NCBI RefSeq assembly: GCF_000002595.2
Contig: NC_057005.1
Location: forward strand, 1,207,174-1,271,173
Length of the DNA stretch: 64,000 nucleotides
From: Chlamydomonas reinhardtii
Lineage: Eukaryota; Chlorophyta; Chlorophyceae; Chlamydomonadales; Chlamydomonadaceae
Direction of reading: 5' to 3'
Part shown: positions 55,201 to 64,000 of the stretch, one piece after another
How positions within the stretch are numbered: the first letter of the stretch is position 1
Layout: each line of letters opens with the position of its first letter
The notes under the pieces: model-generated
The model's input: the letters and a program-made list of their open reading frames with translations, nothing else
Told to the model about the DNA's origin: nothing
The model's database searches: none
Program-made: the position numbers and the translations under genes

Positions 55201-57986
55201 ACGCAAAGATAGAGCGTAGCCAGGGACGACGGCGTCAGTACTGACAGAACGAAACTCGCAAAGTAGCGAGCGCGACACAGCGCTCCGCTACTTAACCGGG
55301 CCCACCGCCCATGCCGCGCATGGGCCCCAAACAACAAACACACACACGCCACGCCCCTTCGGGGCCCACAACTGTGCACACTCCGAGCGCAGGAAACCTT
55401 GGTTTCCGACAACTCGCTGCGCTCGAGCGGAAACCATCAGTATCCCACGTGCAGTCAGTGGTAACCCGCACCCCATCGCTCCAACCACCCGCCCCCACTC
55501 CCTGCCACCATTCCGCCCTGCCGCCCTGGGCCCCCCTGGTTTGGTTATGTTCGGGCTGGTATCTTGCAACCCGCCCCTTCACTTCTTCAATAATCATGAA
55601 TTTCCCCCCGCCCCCCTCCAGGAGCCGGAGCATGAGTGGGCCCAGCCGCGCGTGTCGCCCTACCGCCTGGCCGCCCACCTGGTGTCCGCCTTCGCCATCT
55701 ACGCCACCCTCACCTGGACCACCCTGGGTGAGAGCGGCGGGGCGTGGGCCGTGCGGGGCAGCACAGCCGCCGCGCATGCACGCTGCGCGACTACCCCGAT
55801 TGCTTCCTCCGCGTCGCCGTTTCCACGCTGAAAAGACACCGCTTGACTCACACATTCCACTCATTTGCGCGTACCTTGTTAACGTTAAGTTCTGGCCATT
55901 TTCCGCCGCATTCCTCGTCTGCCGAGCACAGACCTGATGTACCCGCGCCCCGCCACCGCCGGCGCGCCCGAGTCCCTGCTGCGCTCCACCGCCGGCGCGC
56001 GCGGCCGCCTGCTGCCGCTGGCCGCACTCATCGCCGTCACAGCCACCAGCGGCGCCTTCGTGGCGGGTGCGCGCTTGTGTGTGTGTGGGGGGGGATGTGT
56101 GTGTGTTGTGTGTGTTGTGTGTGTGTGTGTATGTGTGTGTAGTTGTATCCAATCCTAACCAAATCCAGGGGGCGGGTTGGCCTGGAGCGGACACGCGAAC
56201 CCACGAGCTGAGGGGCGTGCGGTTGAGTGTTGTATGGGATGACTGCACCCGCGCGGAACGGGGCGGTTGTTTCTCGGGCGTCGCTTCCCCCCCACCACCC
56301 ACCCACACTCTCCCCACATCTACCCCTCCCCTCGCTCACCCACCCCGCCTCTCACCCCCTACCTCCCGCCTCCCGCCTCCCGCCTCCCCCCCCTCCACCC
56401 ACAGGCATGGACGCGGGCCACGCCTACAACACCTGGCCTCTCATGTCTGGCCAGCTGGTGCCGCTGCAGGACTACTGCGACTGGGAGCGACTGGGGCTCA
56501 GCCCGCTGCGCAACCTGTTCGAGAACACAGCCGCGGTGCAGTTCAACCACAGGTGGGCGGCGCGGCGGCGGGTTTATGTGCCCGAGCCGGCCGGTGGGGG
56601 GCCAGGGGGCAGGGGCTAGGGGGCAGGGGGCAGGAAGGGTGTAGAGGGGAGGTTGGTTGTGTGTGGAAAAGGGATTGGGGTCGGGCGTGGCAGGGATTGT
56701 CGGCTGTCGGCTAGGTGCTCACTGGCCAGAGTGTGTTTCACGACACGTGCTCACTTGCACAGACCGGTTGAGTGTGTAGTGCTGTGTTGTTGGTAGCTGG
56801 GTGCCTGCCAGCAACCCATCAGACTTGCTACACGATACCCTTGCCATGGGCCCCACTGGCACGCATGCTGCCACACGTGTGCCCCGTTGAACCCCCCACC
56901 GCACCCCGCCCCACCCCACCCCACCCCCACCCTCAGGACTCTGGCAACGGTGACCCTGGTGTCGGTGCTGGCGGCCTGGGCCACCTACAAGAGGCCTGGG
57001 CTGCTGCCGCCGCGCGCCACCGCCTGCCTACACGCCGTGGCAGCAGTCACCGCAGCACAGGTGCGGGCGCCGCCGCCGCCGCCGCTGTATCACGCGCCGC
57101 TGCTCAAGAGCAAGCTGCACGCACAGTGGCGCCTTTACCGCACCGTTCTTGGTTGCGTCCTGTTCATGTGCGCTATCGCTGCTGCACCCCCTCATGGGGT
57201 CCCCACGGCGTTTCCACACCGCTGCCTGCCTTTCACTGCTGCTGCTGCCCCCCTCCCGCTGCTGCTCAGTTCGCTCTGGGCGTGTGGACGCTGCTGGCGT
57301 ACGTGCCGGTGCCGCTGGGCAGCGCACACCAGGTGGGGGGGCTGCAAGTGCAAGTGCACGGGCTGGGTGGGTGGGTGGGCTGCAAGGGCTGGGCCTGGGC
57401 CCGACCTGGCTGCTGGCGCGGCGCACCCCTCAGCGACCCCCTCGGCACTCGCAGCGCCAGGCCTCTCCGCCCGCACAGAGCTCGGACCAAACCACTGCCG
57501 CCGTGCTCTCACCACTCGCCCCTTCTTCCGCATCCTCCTTGCCCTTCTGGGCCTTGTATACCCCTGATTCGGACCCAACTGTCCCCGACATCAACGCCCT
57601 GTCGCCCCCCTCCACCCCCCCCGCTGTACCTCTGGACGTCGGCACTTCACTTCATATTTGATACACACCATCCCATGGATGGCTACCCCCCCCCCCCACG
57701 CCAAACCCACCCGCGCCTCCATATCCATGCCCATGCCGCCTCCACCACCTCCCCCCAGGCCAACGCGCTGAACCTGTTCACGGCGGCGCTGGCGCTGCTG
57801 CACGCCTGCCGCCCGCCCACGCCCGGCGGCCTGCTGGGCGCGGGGCTGGCGCCGCTGGTCACGCCGGCGGCGGTGGCGGCGGTGGGCGCGGTGGGCTACG
57901 CCGTCGTCACCTCCAACGGGGCTGTGACCGCGAGCGAGCGCTACACGGGGCCCAGCAACGCACGTCCCGCGGCGGCGGCGGAGTAA
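52276..57986 (+). CDS. COX15: Heme A synthase, COX15/CtaA family
   Basis: Inner-mitochondrial-membrane enzyme oxidising heme O to heme A for cytochrome c oxidase. Exons 52276-52593, 52769-52808, 53028-53158, 53277-53496, 53657-53733, 54060-54121, 54453-54576, 54923-54961, 55622-55727, 55932-56066, 56405-56552, 56937-57060, 57270-57332 and 57759-57986; all phases agree, 604 residues. N-terminal about 185 residues are Ser/Ala/Arg-rich (mitochondrial presequence plus spacer). Core: GWVYSMVVLGGITRLTRSGL, MTEWKL, then WMEYAHRMWGR (heme-ligand His about 281), GFVGWWMVRSGLE, PYRLAAHLVSAF (His about 356), AGMDAGHAYNTWPLM, FENTAAVQFNHR (His about 465) and PLGSAHQANALNL (His about 528). All four family histidines are present, with about eight membrane spans. 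The N-terminal splice choices (exons 1-3) are the least certain. Confidence 0.96.
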
Positions 57987-58269
57987 TGCAGGCGCGGTAT
58001 CGGGGGTGCCACAGTTACAGGGCGTGCGCGAAGTGTATAGCAGAAAGGCGGAGCGGGTGGGCGGCTTCGGGGCCTGTAGTGCTTCGGTATGCCGCCGTGT
58101 TGCGGCGCGGCGTAGGGTGGGTGCGCCATCTCCCGACTGGATGTTCCAGGCCAGGATTTGCCGTGGATGCGTGCCATCTCCACAGACTGCTACTGATGCA
58201 GATGCAGTCGGGGCGTTAGTATGCATAACAGCTTGATGCTGGCAACGTAGATGGTGGCCTGTGAGGACT

Positions 58270-58274
58270 GTAAG
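58270..58274 (+). terminator. COX15 TGTAA signal
   Basis: 284 bp past the stop; a second TGTAA follows at 58348-58352. Confidence 0.65.
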
Positions 58275-58359
58275 AAAGAACGTGCCTCAGGGGCTACGTG
58301 CCCGCACAGGGGGTTGCAGGGCCTCCGGATTTCTTAGAAGGATGAGTTGTAAGTTCGCC

Positions 58360-59109
58360 GCGCCCAGGCCCGGCCGCTGATGTATTGTTGCTCAGGCAAT
58401 GCCGCTTTCGCTCTGACCTAGTGTACGTGGCCTTTCGTTCGTTGGTATCAAGCACTCCAACAGAAGCGCACAAGCAGCGCCCCCCAATGACAGCTGGCAC
58501 GGGAGCTGGCACGGGACCAGGTGCCGGACCCTCGGTTCAGCACGCGCAACACCCTCCTCAGTCAGTCCAACCCAGAGCTCCTTAGGCTACAGCTCTATAT
58601 CACTCTACAGCAGGATTGATAAGTACCAAGGCTACGGCGACAGCACCTGCCCGCTACGTGGCAGCGGCGGTGTCGCGATGGGTGTTGCACCTTCATTTTG
58701 GGCGGGACACCGAAGCACGAGTGATTTCGAGTCTGTTATACATTACGAATATTAGAAACTTCAGCGTCGACGTCCACGGTATTATTGATTGTAGTGTTGT
58801 GCGCGAACCTGCACCCATTTTCGCGCAAGCGCGCCTTCGCTGGCGCCCCCGAGCCCCCTCCGACCGCACCACTCTGCGCGAGTGATAGCCTACACCTGTC
58901 CAAGTAGTTCAGGATGGCCAGTTTCGCCAGCGCGCGTCTGAATTCGGCAATCGTACGCGAGGTACGGCGGGAGATCTGGTCCCCATCGCGACGAACCCAT
59001 CGCAAGCAAGGGGGTCAAGGACGCAAGAAGCTCTCGTCAGGCTCTGCCGCAGCCCACGCAACGCACTCGCTCCCACCTCTCGCTTTTTCTCTACACCCAA
59101 ACAAGCGAA
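58360..59109 (+). promoter_or_regulatory. Region upstream of PSBX
   Basis: 750 bp without a gene. AT-richer segments (TCTATATCACTC at 58591-58602, TTATACATTACGAATATTAG at 58736-58755) could hold a promoter, but none can be fixed. Confidence 0.4.
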
Positions 59110-59600
59110 ATGGCCGCCGTGTGCGTCTCCTCCAAGGCCGTGGCCGTCCGCCCGGCGACCCGCGTGGGTAAGCAGATGTTCTCTGCAAGCGCCCCGACTT
59201 AGCACACTGTCCAGCCGCTGCAGCCGCTTATCTGGTCTCTTTGTATTCGATCGCTTGCAGCTTCGCGCCCCGCTGCTCGCATGGTGGTCCGCGCCAGGTG
59301 AGCTTGGGTCTCGATGAGCGTCGCGGGGCAGGGTACCGAGTCAGGCCTCTTCGGCTGATCTTCTGACCCAATGTTCCCTCTGCCCGCAGCGCTAAGCCCG
59401 CTCAGATCAGCGAGAAGGCCATCGCCGCTGGCGTGAGCGCTGCCGCTGCCGCCTCGCTGGCCCTGGCTCCCATTGCCGAGGCTGCCGTGACCCCCTCTCT
59501 GAAGAACTTCCTGGGCTCCCTGATTGCTGGCGCGACCGTCCTGGGCGGCATTGCCCTGGCCATCACCGCCGTGTCGAAGTTCGACAAGACTATCCGCTAA
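59110..59600 (+). CDS. PSBX: Photosystem II subunit X (PsbX)
   Basis: Small single-span PSII protein near cytochrome b559 and QB, nucleus-encoded in green plants. Exons 59110-59167, 59261-59297 and 59390-59600; phases agree, 101 residues. A stromal transit part ([20 protein letters not shown] ... MVVRASAKPAQ) is followed by an Ala-rich hydrophobic thylakoid-transfer stretch ending APIAEA (about residue 61). Mature PsbX then begins [20 protein letters not shown], with the span [11 protein letters not shown] and the tail KFDKTIR, matching the family pattern TPSLKNFL...AITAVSxFDK. The start context AAATGGCC and normal length support the model. Confidence 0.97.
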
Positions 59601-59960
59601 ATGTTCGGCTCGCTCGATCATCGTGGACGCGAGTGTTTAGTGCAGCTTTAGATCGGAGGCACGGAGCGCTCTTGCAGCAGCGGTGGCGCTCTGTGGACGT
59701 CAGCAGCTGGAGTTCAGCAGCTGATCTAGGAGGTGTTGGCGGAGGAGCGTACGCAAGCATGCTTGCGGGCGAGGGCGGACCGCGCGATGTCGCGCGGGCG
59801 TGAGGTCTGTCATCGGATTCGGGCGACGTGGTATCTACTGAGGGGCCGGGTACTCGCGTTGAGGATGTTTTTTGCGTGTGTATCATATGGCCATGCACAT
59901 TTTTTCCATCGTGTCATCGAGAAGACCAAACAATTTGGCACGGTAAACGTGCTTGGCCGA

Positions 59961-59965
59961 TGTAA
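59961..59965 (+). terminator. PSBX TGTAA signal
   Basis: 361 bp past the stop. Confidence 0.65.
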
Positions 59966-59979
59966 CTGTTGTGGCCCCT

Positions 59980-60942
59980 CAATATCATGCTGCTGCGTCC
60001 GGTGCCGCTGGGGTGGTTGGTGGGAGAGGGCTCGGGCAGCACGCCACCCCGACCAGGGTACGGACAGGTACGGGTGTCAGCGAGCCGAGGGAGAGGGGTC
60101 GGCAAGACCCAGCATCAAGAGCTGGGCTGGAGGCTCACCGTCGCATCTCGCAGCTACCCCTTGGTTGCCTTGTTACGGGGACGAAAGAAGGACCAAAGCA
60201 GACAGGTTTCGGTTAGGTACACCCCCCACCTAACGGCTTGGCAGTGCAGCCGTTCCACCTCTCCACCTAAACACCGCAAGACAGCTAGTACGGTCTGCTG
60301 AGTCACTCAGTGATGGGACAAAGTCGGTGAAGCAGGGCACCCGTCCATCCACGTCTTTGGTCACTCCGCACACAAGTCACACCAGCTTCACACAGTTCAC
60401 ACAGTTACCGATCTGACTCAGTTGGCCTCGAGCACAGCCTTCCCTTGGTGGTCTGCGTCGCAGCAGACTCGCCTCATGCATGCTGCATTCCCTTGACAGA
60501 ACACTACCGTACCCATACGTTTGACTAACACGCGACCATGCAACCACCAACGCGCCTGAATTGGCCTTTGCTGAAACCCCTGGCCTGCACCGTGTTGACC
60601 AACCTGCCCGAGCTCAAACATCCACGACACAGGCCCGTCCCTGCAACGCCGTCTGTAAGCACGAGTACCTGCTGCCTGCACTGTTCGCCACGACGCTGTC
60701 CCCGTGGCCAGATCCATCAAACGAACCGCCCCAGATCTTTTAGCCAGGTCCATAACAATATTGTAGGGCATAGCTGCATGCACAACTGCTATGCTAGTGT
60801 CTCCACAGCCATCCACGTCACCATCAAACCACCGCCTTCAGCGTGCTGCACATGTACCAGTCCTTCATTGCGCCGCCCAGCCTAACGCCCGGTAAGGTAC
60901 AGTCTTCGTTCAATACTTTGTTCAGCACAGCAGCAACTTGGT
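59980..60942. other. Intergenic stretch with one doubtful ORF
   Basis: Mostly featureless. The minus strand holds a 132-codon open frame (60816-60418) starting at GTG, reading MPYNIVMDLAKRSGAVRLMD and DGPVSWMFELGQVGQHGAGQ. It lacks the strong C/G third-position bias of the neighbours and any motif I know. It may be a gene remnant or chance. Confidence 0.3.
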
Positions 60943-61735
60943 TTAACGTTTCTTCATCCTGTTGGTGTTGCCCTTCATAGCCGCCGATATCTTGGCCTTG
61001 GTGGCGGCGGTGTGCTTCTTGCCCTTCTTGGCCGCCGATATCTTGGCCTTGGTGGCGGCGGTGTGCTTCTTGCCCTTCTTGGCCGCCGACATCTTGGCCT
61101 TGGCCGCGGCGGCGGGGGTCAGGGCGCCGCCGTACACGGATGCGACCAGCACGCACGTGGGGGCGGCCACGGGAGCCACGCGATGCTTGTTGGGCGAGGA
61201 GCCGGTCGCCGCGTCCATCGAATACGCGGCCTCGTACTCGTACGCCATCTCCTCCTCACCCTTCATCTTCAGGTGGATGCGGCCCGTCTTGCCCGTGCCG
61301 CCCACCTTCATCACGTAGCGCAGCTTGTAGCCGGCCATCCCGCGGCGGGAGCCGTCGCCGTGGGGAGCGTGGGAGCCGCCCGTCTTAGTAAAGATGGCGT
61401 ACATCTTCACGAGTGCGCACTGTGGGTGGGTGGGTGAGCGATCGCAGCGACCCAGCGACCCAGCGAGCGCAGCGACCCAGCGACCCAGCGACCCAGCGAG
61501 CGCAGCGACCCACCTTCTTGCCCTTCTGGCGCTTCTTCCTCTCCGCCTTGTTGATGGCGTCTATGATAGCCTTGCGGATGGCCGCAAACGGCCCGCTGTC
61601 GTCCGCCGGCACGTCCGCATAAAACCGCGGATTGTTCTTGTTGGCGCGGCCCTTCCAGCTGGCGTCCTGAAGCCACGCCTTCACCGCCTTCGCGTCTAGG
61701 GCAGCCAGCTGGTGGCTGTAAGTGCGCAGAGACAT
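60943..61735 (-). CDS. Small basic protein with NUMOD3-like repeats
   Basis: Exons (minus) 61735-61514 and 61404-60943; phase 0 intron of 109 bp, 227 residues. N-terminal part: LDAKAVKAWLQDASWKGRAN, FYADVPADDSGPFAAIRKAI, KAERKKRQKGKK. The middle has MYAIFTKTGGSHAPHGDGSR, GYKLRYVMKVGGTGKTGRIH and an EEEMAYEYEAAYSMD patch. The C-terminus has three near-identical repeats of KAKISAAKKGKKHTAAT, ending SAAMKGNTNRMKKR. That repeat resembles the NUMOD3 motif (KxKISxAxKGKKHS) that gives DNA contacts in GIY-YIG homing endonucleases. No GIY-YIG or HNH catalytic motif is visible, so if it binds DNA it does so without the nuclease. It is encoded by a 51-bp tandem DNA repeat. Family of the N-terminal half unknown. 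Confidence 0.75.
60980..61112 (-). repeat. 51-bp coding tandem repeat (NUMOD3-like motif)
   Basis: About two and a half copies of a 51-bp unit around CTTGGCCTTGGTGGCGGCGG and TGTGCTTCTTGCCCTTC (plus sense), encoding 17-residue repeats. Near-identity at DNA level points to recent unit duplication. Confidence 0.9.
61441..61512. repeat. CAGCGACC tandem repeat filling an intron
   Basis: Alternating CAGCGACC and CAGCGAGCG units, about nine in all, make up most of the 109-bp intron of the NUMOD3-like gene and reach its 5' splice site. Confidence 0.9.
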
Positions 61736-62376
61736 GTTTGTAATTGATTGTAATCAGTACCGAGTGGCCGCGCGTTGCTTTGGATAGCGGGACAGTGACG
61801 GGTGCGGACCGCATTGCAGTTCCCCACACCCGTCATCAACCGGCTGCCGCACAGCAGCCCAGTCCACGACGCATCACAAAGCTGCCGCGCTCCCGACGGC
61901 CAGCCTTCACTGAGCAGTCTCCCAGTGCATCGCCAGCCGCCGGCGCCCAGGGCCGCATTGCCGTCTACGCACAATGCAGACCTCGCACCACAGCGCCGCC
62001 ACCAATTGCAGGTGGCCCCGGCCCAGGCCCGGACTTGTCCGTGCCCCTATGCGGCCCCCACGACCCCAACCTTCAAGTGCTCCGTGTCGCTGTGACCACC
62101 TGCCTCTCCTGCTTCCCACGCCTGCCACTCCATCCCCTGCCTGAGTCTGCTCGTGACCCGTCTTGCCGATCCCCTCATCGTCACGCTTGAGCACCACAGC
62201 CCCTCCCAGCCGCCACCACAGTACCCCGCCCCTCGCCAGCACACCCGCCTACTGCTCCGAACTCCCATGCCGGCCCCTCGCAACCTCCTAACGACCCCTC
62301 ACAACCCCTCACACTGCTTCGAACCCTTCGCACAAAGCGTCAAACACCCTCCCACACTGCCAGCCTGCGCCGCCGT
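61736..62376. other. Intergenic stretch, nothing recognised
   Basis: Between the NUMOD3-like gene start and the seryl-tRNA synthetase stop, both minus strand. Pyrimidine-rich, with ACCCCTCACAACCCCTCACA near 62294-62313; no gene seen. Confidence 0.5.
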
Positions 62377-64000
62377 CTAATGCTTCTTGGCGGGCGGCCG
62401 GATGACCTCCATGCCGCCCAGGTAGGGCCGCAGCGGCAGCGGCACCACCACACTGCCGTCCTCCTGCAGGGGCGTGGGGGGTGGGGGTGCGTGTGCGGGG
62501 GTGAGTAAGGGTGCAGGTGCTGGTAAGGGAGCAAGTGTGGGCAGAGTCGTGCGGGGCCGGGCGGATGTGTTGGCGGTTTGGGGTTGGGGCGGATGTGGGC
62601 GTCTGGTGTGGACCGCCACGGGCGTCAGCAGCACGCCGCTGGTCCCGCTACCTCCCTGGCCCCGCCCCAAACCAGCATGCCTCCGTCCTCCCCTCAACTC
62701 CCTTCAAACGGAATCTCCCAGGCACTCTCCCCAACAGCAAACCCTCGCGCCAATCCTCCTTACTAGCTCCAACACAACTCGCAAATTTTTAAACACGCAC
62801 CTGTTGGAAGTTCTCCAGGATGGCCACGATCATGCGCGGCACCGCACACGCCGTGGCGTTGAGCGTGTGCACGAACTCGGTCTTGCCGCCGCTGCCGCCC
62901 GCGCCGCCCTTCTTGCCCGCGCCGCCCTTCTTGCCCGCGCCCTTCTTGCCCGCCTCCGCGCCGCCGTCGCTGTCCGAGCCGGCCTCCTTGGCGACTGCCC
63001 CCGGCCTGAGGCGAAGACAGCAGCAGCAGATGCAGCGATTGTGTGAGTGCGTGCGTGAGGACTATGAGTCTATGGCGCGCGAAGGCGGGTGGGAGCGCAA
63101 CCTGAACCTGACCCTGAGACACGGGGATCGGCATAGTTAACGGCAGCCAATCGCGAGAGCCTGCAAGCTGGGGTCACCGCTGGTCACCACCGCGCGCCCG
63201 CCCTCCCCGCCCCCGCCTCACCTGTAGCGGATGTTGAGCCGGCGCGACTGGTAGTCGGTGCAGTTGGAGGCGGAGCTGATCTCGCCGTAGCGCTGCAGCC
63301 CCGGCATCCAGGCCTCCACGTCGTACTTGCGGAAGGCGGGCGCGCCCAGGTCGCCGCTGGGCATGTCCAACACCTGCAGGCCGGGGGGGGGGAGGTTTGG
63401 GGGGGCGTGTGTGGGCGTGTGTGTGGGGCTCATGGATCACAGAATGATCAGCTAGCAATTAGTGCTACGTGCTGAGGGTGGGCAGGCGGAAGGTATGGGG
63501 CTTGCTGGCGGCCTGGTCCGTGTGGACTCATTCCGGGTGGCTGTCCCTCCTCCCCCCGGTGCACTGGAGGTCGTGACCTGATCTTCGTAAACCCCGCCAG
63601 GGACTGCCAGTTTCCCCTTGCTGCCCCTTTTGTCCCACTCCCCGTCAGTCCTCCTCCTCCTCCCCGTCCGCCGCCCTGCGTCACACAGCATCCCTGGCAA
63701 TCTCCCCGCCTCCGTGGCGCCCCGCCCAATCGGGCTGCCCCTTCCCCGTTGTTTTGGTTCAGTTCAGGGCTGGTATTTATAACCCCTTGCCCTCCCCCGC
63801 CCCGCCAACCCCCCGCCAAACCTCTCCCCCCCCCGCTTCCCCCGCACCTTGAAGTGCAGCCCCAGCTCTGTGAACATGTCGGCCTCAATGTCGATGAGCT
63901 CCTGGTGCAGCGCCTCCGACTGCGCCGGGGTGGCCAGCACAAACATCTCCACCTTGGAGAACTGGTGCACGCGGTACAGCCCCTTGCCGGCCATGCCTTT
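62377..64000 (-). CDS. Seryl-tRNA synthetase, 3' part (partial)
   Basis: Class II aminoacyl-tRNA synthetase charging tRNA-Ser. Exons in window (minus): at least 64000-63848, 63373-63222, 63005-62801 and 62463-62377; phases agree. The gene starts beyond the right edge. Motif 2 region [20 protein letters not shown] and [20 protein letters not shown]; then [40 protein letters not shown] and SRRLNIRYR; motif 3 [18 protein letters not shown]; the tail [20 protein letters not shown]. All fit bacterial/organelle-type SerRS. An unusual Lys/Gly-rich insertion ([20 protein letters not shown]) lies between RYR and the motif-3 exon core, where related enzymes have a short loop. Organelle targeting is likely from the type, but the N-terminus is not visible. 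Confidence 0.96.

Noticed and set aside
60418-60816. 132-codon minus ORF as a gene
   Set aside because: GTG start, weak codon bias and no motif; kept only as a doubtful note in the intergenic entry.
1-64000. CRISPR arrays, bacterial operons, tRNA or rRNA genes
   Set aside because: No spaced direct repeats of CRISPR type, no ribosome-binding-site/operon layout and no tRNA cloverleaf were seen; the window is eukaryotic nuclear DNA.

Overview
Nuclear DNA of a green alga of the Chlamydomonas reinhardtii type. The evidence is very high GC with strong C/G third-codon bias, genes made of many short exons with GTGAG/GTGCG donors and pyrimidine-rich GCAG/CACAG acceptors, TGTAA polyadenylation signals, Ala/Gly/Gln-rich insertions inside conserved proteins, and plastid genes read with algal transit peptides. 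The PSAN, ZEP1 and PSBX products match the C. reinhardtii proteins as I remember them, and I recall the order PSAN-ZEP1-...-PSBX from its chromosome 2. No database was searched. Exon models below were built by hand; every internal splice phase was checked and the frame stays open from start to stop.

Layout. 1-0.9 kb: 3' end of an unknown plus-strand gene. 2.1-15.6 kb: a three-unit tandem segmental duplication. Each unit carries a homoserine kinase (HSK) 3' part followed, on the same minus strand, by a gene for an unknown coiled-coil membrane protein. Only the right-hand unit has a complete HSK; the two other HSK copies have lost exons 1-3, while all three membrane-protein genes are open. 16.1-18.7 kb: SURF6-like ribosome biogenesis factor (+). 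19.9-21.5 kb: CutA1-like protein (-). 21.8-23.0 kb: a 5'-truncated LINE with an apparent 11-bp target-site duplication, sitting in the divergent promoter between CUTA1 and a large ubiquitin-specific protease (+, 23.3-27.2 kb). 27.8-33.2 kb: TGD4-like lipid-transfer protein (-). 34.6-36.1 kb: PSAN (+). 37.5-42.7 kb: zeaxanthin epoxidase (+). 44.2-45.0 kb: worn LINE-like remnant (-). 45.1-49.1 kb: an RS-rich splicing-type protein with two candidate terminal exons (+). 49.8-51.5 kb: unrecognised protein (-). 52.3-58.0 kb: COX15 heme A synthase (+). 59.1-59.6 kb: PSBX (+). 60.9-61.7 kb: small basic protein with NUMOD3-like repeats (-). 62.4-64.0 kb: 3' part of a seryl-tRNA synthetase (-), running off the right edge.

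The genes are unrelated housekeeping and organelle genes, not an operon-like system. Three serve thylakoids (PSI subunit N, PSII subunit X, xanthophyll cycle), one the plastid lipid supply (TGD4), and one mitochondrial heme A. The region that departs most from ordinary gene order is the HSK/membrane-protein tandem array, which seems to be multiplying an orphan membrane gene while its HSK passengers decay.
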